This document shows positions 1 through 7,235 of a stretch of 64,000 nt of DNA, piece by piece (position 1 is the first letter of the stretch; every line of letters begins with the position of its first letter). The stretch lies in NCBI GenBank assembly GCA_035604335.1, contig DATNIT010000253.1, positions 1 to 64,000 on the forward strand, in the 5' to 3' direction. A program made the translations under genes and the position numbers. The notes under the pieces are model-generated. The model saw nothing but the letters and a program-made list of their open reading frames with translations. It had not been told where the DNA came from and did no database searches. The DNA comes from DASZHJ01 sp035604335 (GTDB lineage: Bacteria; Pseudomonadota; Alphaproteobacteria; ATCC43930; CGMCC-115725).

Positions 1-204
1 CTTGCTCGTGCTCTGGGTGATGATCGACTTGGTGGCCGACGGCGTGCTGAGCGTCGCCCCGCCCGCCTGCACCTGGAAGCCCGAGAGCCCGCTATTCGCC
101 GAGCCCGCCGCCGCCGCGCCCTCGCCCGCGCCCGCCAGCGCCGCTACCAGCGCCGTCGTCGTCAGCAGAAGGTTGCGGAAGCCGCGCACTGTCTGATGTC
201 GCAT
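1..204 (-). CDS. TpsA-type exoprotein (filamentous haemagglutinin N-terminus), partial
   Basis: Reading leftward from an ATG at 204, the 68 visible codons give a Sec-type signal (MRHQTVRGFRNLLLTTTALV then an Ala/Gly-rich stretch) and the beginning of a secreted domain (FQVQAGGATLSTPSATKSII followed by TQSTSK). The GGAT-x-S...I-x-Q-S-T spacing is what the start of the TPS secretion domain of filamentous-haemagglutinin-like proteins looks like. The rest lies beyond the left edge. It sits directly downstream of the TpsB transporter gene in the same direction, the normal partner arrangement, so it is probably that transporter's cargo. The cargo's function cannot be told from this fragment. Confidence 0.7.
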   Translation of the reverse strand, partial: MRHQTVRGFRNLLLTTTALVAALAGAGEGAAAAGSANSGLSGFQVQAGGATLSTPSATKSIITQSTSK

Positions 205-244
205 GATGACGCCCTATTCCCTAATCGCCCAGCCACTCCCCGCC

Positions 245-294
245 CCCCCTCACCCCAACCCTCTCCCCGAGGGGAGAGGGTTGGGGTGAGGGGG
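245..294. repeat. 24-bp perfect palindrome between tpsB and tpsA
   Basis: A C-rich arm (245-268) and its exact G-rich complement (271-294) flank a 2-base GA loop. The core reads CTCACCCCAACCCTCTCCCC. From memory this motif recurs as a REP-like intergenic palindrome in many proteobacterial genomes. As RNA it would form a very stable hairpin after the TpsB stop codon, able to act as a partial terminator or 3'-end stabiliser. No T-run follows, so simple intrinsic termination is doubtful. Confidence 0.75.
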
Positions 295-309
295 CGAGGG
301 CCACCACGC

Positions 310-2061
310 TCAAAACCGGATCGCCGCGTTGAGCAGCACTTTCGATTTCACGAGCCCGTTGTCGCTGCCCGGCACCGGCGTCAGCGTGCGCGCGTATTCG
401 AGGCCCGCGGTGAGGTTGTGGTCGAAGCCGACGCGAATCCCCGCGCCGGTCGAATGCATCGCGAAGCCCGAGCCGTTGCCGCCGAGCCGGTTCCAGATCT
501 TGGCGGTGTCGAAGAACAAGTACGGCTCCACGGTCTGGATGAAGTACTGGTCGATGCGCGTGTCGTAGCGCAGCTCCAGCGAGCCGCCGACCCCATGGTC
601 GCCGCTCAAGGCGCTGGGGTCGTAGCCGCGGCCGATCTGATAGCCGCCGAAGCTGATCTGCTCGCCCGCGACCAGGGGCGCGAAGGCGTATTGGCCCTGC
701 GCCGTCAGCGCCACGTTGACCGGGCCCCAGATCACCTGGACGCGCTTCACCGTGCTGGTGATCTTGGTGAAGTCGGTGTGCGCGCCGGGCCGCGACAGCG
801 AGGGCGAGTTGTCGTGGGTGGCGCCGAGGCCGGGAATGCCCTGCGCCACGTCGAAGGTCGCCGACGTATTGCCGTTCCAGAAGCCGGTCTGGGTGTAGGT
901 CAGGGCGAAATCCACGGGGTGCCAGTGATCGTGGCTGATCTGCGCGGCCGGAGTTCCGCTCTGCACCGACGCGTCCTGCCAGGTGAAGCCGCCCTCGAGC
1001 GTGAGGCTCTCCGCGCGGCTGCGGAGCAGCGGATAGCTGAGCCGCGGGCCCGCGGCGATGCTGTTGGTGGTGATGTTGAACTGGCCGAGTCCCGCCGCCG
1101 GCGCGCCGTTCGATACCGTCAAATAGGCGCTGCCGGTCAGGCCGCTGGTGCCGATCGGGTGCTGGTAGCGCGCGGTGCCCTGGATGCGCACGTTGGGATC
1201 GGGCGCGCTCTGGATGTTGGCGGAGACCTGGTCGCCGTCGCCGAGCGGCGAGTTCCACTCGACGTCGCCGCCGATGGTCCAGCGGTTCGTGAATTTGGAG
1301 CCGCGGTTGTCGGCGTTGAGGCCGCCGGTCCACGGCGACTGCGACACGTTCACCACCAGGTCCGAGGCGCCGGGCGTATCGGGCGACGGCCGCAGCAGCC
1401 CCGCCGCCGTCACGCCCGGCAGATCGTTCGCGAGCAGGAGCCCGCGCTCCATCGGCTCCAGCACCAGGGGCTTCGATTGCGTGACCGGGCCGATGTAGGC
1501 CTGGATCAGCGAGCGCACGCCGGGATCGCCGCCCTCGAGCGCGATTCCGCTGACATAACCCTCGACCACGTTGATGGTGAAGACGCCGTTCCCCACCCGC
1601 TGCGGCGGCACATAGGCGCGGCTGATGATGAAGCCGCGCTCGCGGTATTTCCCCTCGATGGCCTCGGCGATGCCGAGGATGTCGGAGAGCCCGACCTCCT
1701 TGCCGATCAGGTCGGCGTAGAGCGGCTTGAGCTCGTCGGGCGTGAAGACGGTGGCGCCGACGATGTTGACGTCCTTGAGCTGGAAACGCAGCTCGTCGAC
1801 CGCGCGGGGCACGGGCGAGCGGCGCGGCGTCTCGATGCTGAAGTCGAAGGTGCCGGTGGGCGGCGCAGGCTGTGGGCGTTCTTGGCTTGGCGGGACGAAA
1901 CCCGGCGGAAAAGGCGACGGCGAGGGCAGCGGCGGCTGCACCTGCGCCCATCCTGAGCCCGCCGCCAGCACCGCGCACAACGCCACGAGGGCGCGGAGTA
2001 ACGCCCTTCTCCTGCGTCTTGTATCGGGCGCGCCGAACGCGCCGCCCGTTCTTTGCCGCAT
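310..2061 (-). CDS. TpsB-family outer-membrane transporter (ShlB/FhaC/HecB type)
   Basis: 583 aa. The basic N-terminus and hydrophobic stretch (LLRALVALCAVLAAGSGWAQ) form a signal peptide, followed by a Pro-rich linker (about 40-70). Residues about 85-170 look like a ShlB-type POTRA domain (VNIVGATVFTPDELKPLYAD ... RERGFIISRAYVPPQ ... FTINVVEGYV). The remainder is a predicted 16-strand barrel with alternating polar/apolar strands, ending in AIRF with the terminal Phe usual for outer-membrane barrels. It would recognise the TPS domain of its exoprotein in the periplasm and move it across the outer membrane. The start at 2061 has a GAGGCGGG-like ribosome site just upstream. Length matches the family (about 550-590). 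Confidence 0.9.
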   Translation of the reverse strand: MRQRTGGAFGAPDTRRRRRALLRALVALCAVLAAGSGWAQVQPPLPSPSPFPPGFVPPSQERPQPAPPTGTFDFSIETPRRSPVPRAVDELRFQLKDVNIVGATVFTPDELKPLYADLIGKEVGLSDILGIAEAIEGKYRERGFIISRAYVPPQRVGNGVFTINVVEGYVSGIALEGGDPGVRSLIQAYIGPVTQSKPLVLEPMERGLLLANDLPGVTAAGLLRPSPDTPGASDLVVNVSQSPWTGGLNADNRGSKFTNRWTIGGDVEWNSPLGDGDQVSANIQSAPDPNVRIQGTARYQHPIGTSGLTGSAYLTVSNGAPAAGLGQFNITTNSIAAGPRLSYPLLRSRAESLTLEGGFTWQDASVQSGTPAAQISHDHWHPVDFALTYTQTGFWNGNTSATFDVAQGIPGLGATHDNSPSLSRPGAHTDFTKITSTVKRVQVIWGPVNVALTAQGQYAFAPLVAGEQISFGGYQIGRGYDPSALSGDHGVGGSLELRYDTRIDQYFIQTVEPYLFFDTAKIWNRLGGNGSGFAMHSTGAGIRVGFDHNLTAGLEYARTLTPVPGSDNGLVKSKVLLNAAIRF

Positions 2062-2476
2062 GGACCCGCCTCACCCCCAGTGGGCCCCTTTCGACGCACC
2101 TTCGCCCGCTGCGTTCCCAGCCCTCAAGGCACGCCGGCGTCGATTCGAGGTTGGCTAATTTCACCAATACCTTAGAGGGGACCGAGATTCAACGCCGCAT
2201 CTGTCTTTCTGCCCACGCCCTGGAACCTTTTTGGTCGGGCCCGATGCAATTCTGCAACACCCCAATCCTATCGATCGAAAGGCTGAGCAACCTGCACATG
2301 TCCGCCGGCTGCGGTTACTCTGCGGTAGGACGGGCGGCGATGCAGTAACCGATGTCACGAAGAGGCAACAGAGGGCGCGTACGCATCGGACGCAATGCGC
2401 GTCTCCTCGCTGTGGGAGAGGGCCATATAAACTGAACTTCGACCCCGCTCGGCGGGTCTGAGCGGTTCAGTGCGGA
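2062..2476. other. Intergenic region upstream of tpsB, candidate promoter
   Basis: No convincing gene in 415 bases. On the minus strand TTGAAT (2187-2192) and TATTGG (2164-2169) are separated by 17 bases, a plausible sigma-70-type promoter about 100 bases before the tpsB start. The rest separates the tpsB locus from the lower-GC island to the right and could contain the island's left boundary, but no direct repeat or tRNA end was recognised. Confidence 0.3.
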
Positions 2477-4195
2477 TCAGGGAGCGGCCTGTTCCCTCGG
2501 GACTACAGATGCGTGTTGGGAAAAGATGCCCATCCGCGATCCCGATCCATCGCTCCGCACCAGCCACCAGTGTGTGGCATGCCCGTTTCGATCGGACTTT
2601 CCTTCAAGACGCAGCTTGGCTGCAATGCGGTCGCGATGACGACTGAGCCACTTGCCGAGCTCGCGTGCGTCGATCCCGCCGTCCTTTCCTGCGACACTCA
2701 GCAGGGCGGAGCGCAGATCGGGGCATAGCCACCCCTCCAGCGTCCCACCGTAAGCCGCATCCCCAGTGGTCACTGCTTTCGCGTTTGCGAGTTCGATGAG
2801 CTGTGAAGCGGTTGTTGGTTTGTTTGTTCCAACCGCGTCATGAAGAGCTTCAAAGGTTGCCGCCATGATTTGCTGGCTCGGGTCATCCATCCGGGCCATT
2901 TTCATGGTCTCGACAGGATCCACTCGGCCAAGCCAGATCAATGCCGATCTCACGAGATCGGACCAGCCCTCGAACGACGCGAGACGTAGTGCTCGCCACG
3001 GCATGCCCGCTGCAATGAAACTCCTCACCACTGTCAGGGCTGCCGCAACGTATCGACCGCGATCCGCCAGCACTGCTTCAGTCGGCCTGCGCCCAAATTG
3101 CCGCAACTCCGGTCGCTCTACTTTGGGGTCGAGGCGACAATGCAGCACCCGCCGTGTCATATCCGCGACGAGCCTGATATTGTTGCCGGTAGCAAACATC
3201 GTGGACCGTGTCTCAACACGAATGCGTTCGGACTTTTCGAGGATACGTATCTCCACGACGGGCCGTTCGATGATTTGGCAGAGCGCATCGCCGCCGAGAT
3301 CACCGTTCACATTGTCGATGGCGATGATCGTTTGCCCTGAGAGCAACGCCGCTCCCAGTCTCTTTTCCGTCTCCTCCTCTGTGCGACCCACGGCCATAAC
3401 GGGGCAAGGCTGTCCAATCGCGATTGCCGCTGCAACATCGAGGAGGTAGCTCTTGCCCGAGCCGGCTTCGGGGGCGCTTATCACGTGCATCGGGGTGACG
3501 GGAAAGGCGCCCCGAACGACGGGCGTTATCAAGGCCGATAACGCGACAGACCGGCTTCCACCATCGACGAACGGAAATTCGTCGAGGAGGCCGTCCAGCA
3601 AGGCCAATGCCGCGAGCGCGTCTTCGCGACGCGGGTTTTCAGGGATTGCCGGCATCTCGGGCGGGTCGCAAAGGACGAGCCTAGTCATCTCGTCGTAGCC
3701 GGGCCTGATCAGAAGGCTTCCATCGGGCCGCATGGTCGGTGTGGTGATAACACCTGCGACGGGACGAAAACGCCACTCACCAAAGCGATGCAAGATTACC
3801 TGCGCCACGGCAGGGGGTGGATCGATCGCGATCGCAGCATCGCGCGGTCCATCGATCTTGCGCCATTCCGCTGACCGGCACAGCAGATCCCGCATATAGG
3901 GGAGCGCTATAGCAGCAAGCTGTGCGACCTTGGTCCGCCGGCCGCCGGCAGCGGCGACTTCCTGGAGTACCGGTCGCACCAGCGCGGGCCCCCTTTGATA
4001 CACGGGTGCCCCGGATAAGACGATGGCCTCCTCTCCCGCTGTTGCCTGGTCCGAAAGTCCACCGCCCTCGACCCATATGACGGGGCGGTGGGCGTCGCCA
4101 TCGCCTCTTCGCGTCGCCGCCTTTCGGGCTTGGCGCTTACGTGAAAGACCCGGCTTCCTTACGGTGCGTGGAAGTTGGTGCGCCGGTGATACCAT
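2477..4195 (-). CDS. Phage/plasmid-type AAA ATPase (primase-helicase-like)
   Basis: 572 aa. A Walker A loop EAGSGKS lies at residues 243-249 and a Walker B strand IIAIDN at 290-295, followed by an arginine-bearing segment (LVADMTRRVLHCRLD) typical of phage and plasmid replicative ATPases. The N-terminal part (VIWVEGGGL ... VYQRGPALVRPV) matches, from memory, a family seen beside primase-like genes in alphaproteobacterial islands. No catalytic primase motif is evident, so it may be a helicase/ATPase only. It follows the Rad52-HNH gene by about 50 bases in the same direction, so the three leftward genes probably form an operon for replication or recombination of a mobile element. Exact function is inferred. 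Confidence 0.7.
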   Translation of the reverse strand: MVSPAHQLPRTVRKPGLSRKRQARKAATRRGDGDAHRPVIWVEGGGLSDQATAGEEAIVLSGAPVYQRGPALVRPVLQEVAAAGGRRTKVAQLAAIALPYMRDLLCRSAEWRKIDGPRDAAIAIDPPPAVAQVILHRFGEWRFRPVAGVITTPTMRPDGSLLIRPGYDEMTRLVLCDPPEMPAIPENPRREDALAALALLDGLLDEFPFVDGGSRSVALSALITPVVRGAFPVTPMHVISAPEAGSGKSYLLDVAAAIAIGQPCPVMAVGRTEEETEKRLGAALLSGQTIIAIDNVNGDLGGDALCQIIERPVVEIRILEKSERIRVETRSTMFATGNNIRLVADMTRRVLHCRLDPKVERPELRQFGRRPTEAVLADRGRYVAAALTVVRSFIAAGMPWRALRLASFEGWSDLVRSALIWLGRVDPVETMKMARMDDPSQQIMAATFEALHDAVGTNKPTTASQLIELANAKAVTTGDAAYGGTLEGWLCPDLRSALLSVAGKDGGIDARELGKWLSRHRDRIAAKLRLEGKSDRNGHATHWWLVRSDGSGSRMGIFSQHASVVPREQAAP

Positions 4196-4246
4196 TCCGC
4201 GTGGATCTCTCGTGCGGCTCCGGCGTCGAGGGAAGCGGCGATCCTG

Positions 4247-5422
4247 CTACGCTCTGCGCTCAGCACAATTCGCGGATACCATCGCTGGCGTTTCCACTGC
4301 AGAACCGGAATCAAGGATAGGCGGTTCTACACCGCCGCTAGCCGATAGGGGCCGCGGTGCTGTCTCGGCAGGCGTGCGCCGCTCGCGCCACAGCCGCTCC
4401 GCTTCCGCACGCGCGTCAATGCCCTGTTCCCTCCACCAGGTTTCCTCGTTCCCGGCATCGTGCAGAGCGCGGTGATGCAGATTGCAGAGTGGGACGGCCC
4501 ATTCGTCGCTGACCTTGCGTCCCAGCGCCCGCAACTGGGCAAAACGGAGATGATGCGCCTGGCTTGGCGCTCTGGCGCAGACTAGGCACGGCAGCGTCGC
4601 GACCATCTGGAGGTGCTCTTCGTCGCGAACCCTTCGGGGCGCACTGATCGCAAGCGCCGACTTGTCGATCGCTAGCATCTCGATTGCGGACACAGGGATA
4701 CCGACTGTGAACTTGTCGAGCTGCACTTCGAAGACCCGCTCGAGCACACTCGCAAAATGCACGCCCTTTTTCGTCGTGAGGTCCGGCTGGCAGGCTCGCA
4801 AGGCCTCCACAATTGCCTCGTTGTTGTTCCAGAGACGCCGCAACAAGACCCCATCGGAGCAGGCGGTGATCACCTGCCGAAGACGGCTGCAAAAGCTCCT
4901 GGGGTCGCTGCATTTCGCGATGACGCGCCCATCCGCGGAAAGCACGGTCCACGACAGGCGGTCCTTGTCCAAATCATGTGCGACCTTGCCGCGCACGCCG
5001 CGCTGGTCTTTGTCGTAGAGAGCGAGCCCGAACAGGTTGCCGAAGGTCATGAGGGCCCGCTTCATCGCGTCCGTCTCGGCCTCCTTGAGCGCGCTCTCAT
5101 GGGCCTCGCCTAACGTCGCCCCCATGCCGTGGCCGACGCCGCTGCCCTCGCGCGAGATGATGACGTCGCCGGCACGCACCCGAATGCGGACCCGCGCGGC
5201 ATAGGCACAGGCCCTGGGATCCCGGCGGCCGTCCTCCCAGACGCATTGGCACCAGACGATCTCCCGGTCCCAGCCCTCGAAGCCGAAGATCCGGTTGGCC
5301 TCCGCGATGACGTGCCAGCCCTCGACGTATGACAGGGTTTGCCCCTGCACCTCTCTGGTTCTCACATGCCGCCGGTTGAGCTTCCCGGAGAGGAGCCGGG
5401 TCTGTGCATCCGTGAACGCCAT
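4247..5422 (-). CDS. Rad52/Rad22-family recombinase fused to an HNH-like zinc-finger domain
   Basis: 391 aa from the ATG at 5422, whose A is the last base of the upstream gene's TGA; an upstream in-frame ATG at 5545 would overlap that gene and is disfavoured. Residues 3-140 are a Rad52-like single-strand annealing domain (FTDAQTRLLSGKL, YVEGWHVIAEANRIFGFEGW, GVGHG, HESALKEAETDAMKRALMTF). A linker (about 150-265) continues as in alphaproteobacterial Rad52 relatives. Residues 275-332 carry C279-x2-C282, HH290-291, C313-x2-HH316-317, H321 and WW329-330, the pattern of a DUF968/HNH-like nuclease or zinc-binding domain. Likely role: annealing and possibly processing of single strands in phage-type recombination, with Gp157 upstream. 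Confidence 0.85.
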   Translation of the reverse strand: MAFTDAQTRLLSGKLNRRHVRTREVQGQTLSYVEGWHVIAEANRIFGFEGWDREIVWCQCVWEDGRRDPRACAYAARVRIRVRAGDVIISREGSGVGHGMGATLGEAHESALKEAETDAMKRALMTFGNLFGLALYDKDQRGVRGKVAHDLDKDRLSWTVLSADGRVIAKCSDPRSFCSRLRQVITACSDGVLLRRLWNNNEAIVEALRACQPDLTTKKGVHFASVLERVFEVQLDKFTVGIPVSAIEMLAIDKSALAISAPRRVRDEEHLQMVATLPCLVCARAPSQAHHLRFAQLRALGRKVSDEWAVPLCNLHHRALHDAGNEETWWREQGIDARAEAERLWRERRTPAETAPRPLSASGGVEPPILDSGSAVETPAMVSANCAERRA

Positions 5423-5964
5423 CACCTGGTCCTCACCGACAGGGTCATCTGCGAATTGCCGAGAACCGCCCCCGAGATGGCCGCGCCGGACTTGAGCGCA
5501 GCAGCGAGCCCCTGCCGGTCGAGCTTCGGGGGTTGAGGCCTCCAATAATCCTGGGGGATCTGCCCTTCATCGACGACGACCAGCGAGGGCGGGACGATAC
5601 GAAGCGATGCCGTGAAATCGGGCTCGGCGAGCTTCTTGATGTCCGCCCGCTCCATGACGCCCGTGATGAGCGCCCGCTTCTTGTCGGCGCGCTGCTCGAT
5701 CCGGCCGAGGCGCTCCTGCATGTCGCCGATCCGCAGACCCAGCGCCGCTGCCAGGGCGAGATCGTCGAGGTAGGAGCGCAAGACGGCCGCGAGCGCTTCC
5801 GGCAACGTGCTCACGCCCTCGAGAGTGTCACTGAGCGTTTGCTCGTCGGCCTCTGGGAAATCGGCCTTAAGCCGCTCGCGAAGGTATTGGTATTCAGTCA
5901 GGCTGTGCAGCAACAAAGGGGTCATGGATCCGCCGTTCGGCTGAGTAAAATTCGGAGTGCGCAT
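5422..5964 (-). CDS. Siphovirus Gp157-like protein
   Basis: 180 aa. The N-terminal helix (LLLHSLTEYQYLRERLKADF), a long charged helical middle (about 60-105, LGLRIGDMQERLGRIEQRAD then KKRALITGVMERADIKKLAE) and the beta-rich end (ASLRIVPPSLVVVDEGQIP ... YWRP) are the Gp157 layout. Gp157 proteins occur in phage and island recombination operons next to annealing proteins. The start may instead be the ATG at 5925 (MTPLLLHSL), which would drop 13 residues; neither start has a strong ribosome site. The stop overlaps the rad52-like start by one base, implying translational coupling. Confidence 0.8.
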   Translation of the reverse strand: MRTPNFTQPNGGSMTPLLLHSLTEYQYLRERLKADFPEADEQTLSDTLEGVSTLPEALAAVLRSYLDDLALAAALGLRIGDMQERLGRIEQRADKKRALITGVMERADIKKLAEPDFTASLRIVPPSLVVVDEGQIPQDYWRPQPPKLDRQGLAAALKSGAAISGAVLGNSQMTLSVRTR

Positions 5965-5982
5965 ATGCCGCTACATCGCGTA

Positions 5983-6053
5983 TGATGCAATTTAGGCATC
6001 AGAGGATACCATGTCAATGCAATTTGCATCTCTCAAGATATAATTTATATAAT
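5983..6053. promoter_or_regulatory. Divergent promoter with two palindromic operators
   Basis: Leftward promoter: TTGACA (minus strand, 6017-6012), 17-base spacer, TAAATT (5994-5989). Rightward promoter: TATAAT (6039-6044), placing the transcription start almost at the ATG at 6052. Two palindromes are embedded: TGATGC-N7-GCATCA (5983-6001), covering the leftward -10, and ATGCAA-T-TTGCAT (6017-6029), abutting the leftward -35 and lying in the rightward -35 zone. They share the ATGCAATTT core. This resembles a phage-repressor switch controlled by the XRE protein encoded immediately to the right. Binding is inferred. Confidence 0.6.
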
Positions 6054-6282
6054 GCTCACATCAAGCCAGATCAGGGCCGCCCGAGCGTTGGTACGCTGGT
6101 CAGCACGAGAGCTAGCAGAAAGGGCGCGTCTGTCCCTTCCCACAATTCAGCGACTGGAGGCTGCCGAAGGGATGCCATCAACTTCAGTGAAGACCATGCT
6201 GGCCATCAAAGCGGCGCTTGAGAACGTTGGGGTCGAATTCACCAACGGCGACTCCCCTGGCGTCCGTATGAAGGCCCGCTAG
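6052..6282 (+). CDS. Small XRE-family helix-turn-helix repressor
   Basis: 76 aa, essentially one HTH_3 domain: MLTSSQIRAARALVRWSARE then LAERARLSLPTIQRLEAAEG, with recognition helix around residues 28-38, and a short C-terminal tail that often accompanies this alphaproteobacterial family (VKTMLAIKAALENVGVEF). TATAAT at 6039-6044 leaves essentially no 5' leader, so the mRNA is probably leaderless; no ribosome site is visible. Divergent from the Gp157-Rad52-ATPase operon, with paired palindromes between, so a repressor of both promoters is the best guess. Confidence 0.88.
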   Translation: MLTSSQIRAARALVRWSARELAERARLSLPTIQRLEAAEGMPSTSVKTMLAIKAALENVGVEFTNGDSPGVRMKAR

Positions 6283-6382
6283 GACCGGGGCGCTGCCCCA
6301 CACGGATCATGCTGGCTCGATCTCTTGGATCAACGGCTAGGCCGCGAGCGTCGCAGCGAGCGGGGTAGTGCGCGATTGCCCT

Positions 6383-6414
6383 GGGCCCCTGTGGTGGGAT
6401 CACCCCTGGGGCCC
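6383..6414. terminator. GC-rich hairpin between convergent island genes
   Basis: GGGCCCC (6383-6389) pairs with GGGGCCC (6408-6414); the interior contains a further GGTG/CACC stem. A short pyrimidine-rich stretch with TTTT follows at 6421-6436. It lies between the convergent XRE gene (ends 6282) and DUF5681 gene (ends 6463), so a bidirectional terminator is plausible. The remaining bases of this 180-base gap hold no recognisable gene. Confidence 0.5.
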
Positions 6415-6462
6415 CCTCTCCTATCTTTTGCTCCCCGCTAACGAACCCAGCCACCCCGACAG

Positions 6463-7032
6463 TTAGAGTTTCGAGTCCAACTCGTTGAGTTGCAAAGCAA
6501 AGGGCCGGTCCGATACCGCCTTCAGGTCTTCTCGCTCGTATAGGCTCTTCGCCTGGATTGCCCTCTCGAAAGCGTCGACGAGCTTCGAGAGTTCGCTAGC
6601 TTCCGTAAGTGTCAGCTCACCATTTGCCACCGCCGCCAGAAGCGCCGCGATGGCTTTGGGCGCATCGGCAAGTTCTGTTATCGGCGGCAGCGTGAATTGG
6701 ACAGTCCGCTCTCGGGTCGGCGGCAAGATGCGCTCGAGGCACAGCCGCAGCGCGAAGTGGTTCCCTGCGAGCGCCAGGTCGATGGCCTTGCGCGTCAGTG
6801 CTTCGGCCTCGCCCACGAGCAGCGCTTCAGCCGCCAACGTCGCGGCGTTCCGCGAGCCTCGTGGCCGACCCGACGGATTGCCGCTTTGCCCTTTTTGAAA
6901 AGGCCGTCCGCGAACTCTTTTTGTGCTTCTCTCGCTCGTCGCCTCTGCTGGTGGTCCCCCTGACCCGTTCGCTCTTAAATCCGCGACTGTGGGTCGTTTT
7001 TGTGCCGGTGCCGATCCTCTGGGCTTGCGCAT
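6463..7032 (-). CDS. DUF5681-domain protein
   Basis: 189 aa from the ATG at 7032, chosen because GGAGG sits 9 bases upstream; an in-frame ATG at 7119 lacks a ribosome site. Residues 41-62 carry the DUF5681 signature (RGRPFQKGQSGNPSGRPRGS), a basic Gly-rich motif known from phage and island proteins, some near terminase genes. The rest is helical (LTRKAIDLALAGNHFALRLC, ITELADAPKAIAALLAAVAN). The N-terminal 40 residues are low-complexity and basic. It probably belongs to the same mobile island; DNA binding is likely, but its role is unknown. CTTGAC at 7120-7115 on the minus strand may be its -35. Confidence 0.75.
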   Translation of the reverse strand: MRKPRGSAPAQKRPTVADLRANGSGGPPAEATSERSTKRVRGRPFQKGQSGNPSGRPRGSRNAATLAAEALLVGEAEALTRKAIDLALAGNHFALRLCLERILPPTRERTVQFTLPPITELADAPKAIAALLAAVANGELTLTEASELSKLVDAFERAIQAKSLYEREDLKAVSDRPFALQLNELDSKL

Positions 7033-7121
7033 AATCACCGTCCTCCGAACCGGCACCCTTGACGTCATCAGGACCGCAGGAGCCTTCCATTTGAATGGGA
7101 TCGGACGCCTGAGAGTCAAGT

Positions 7122-7151
7122 TTCAACACGTAATAATATTCCATATATAAT
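7122..7151 (+). promoter_or_regulatory. AT-rich candidate promoter for the S1/P1-like gene
   Basis: TATAAT at 7146-7151 inside a markedly AT-rich stretch (about 7130-7170), with TTCAAC at 7122-7127 at 18-base spacing. The gene starts at 7236, giving a leader of about 80 bases. The AT-rich block also marks the right end of the low-GC island. It is a sequence match only. Confidence 0.35.
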
Positions 7152-7235
7152 GCATATTCTATTTAAAGTTGTTCACGAAGGTCGCTCGTTGTTCTTTCGC
7201 TGTTTAAACTGCAAACCCTCCAACCTTGGGTTCTC

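Noticed and set aside
4247..5545. A longer Rad52-HNH protein starting at 5545
   Set aside because: The first 41 residues are read out of frame over the Gp157 coding region, and the ATG at 5422 overlaps the Gp157 stop as in coupled genes.
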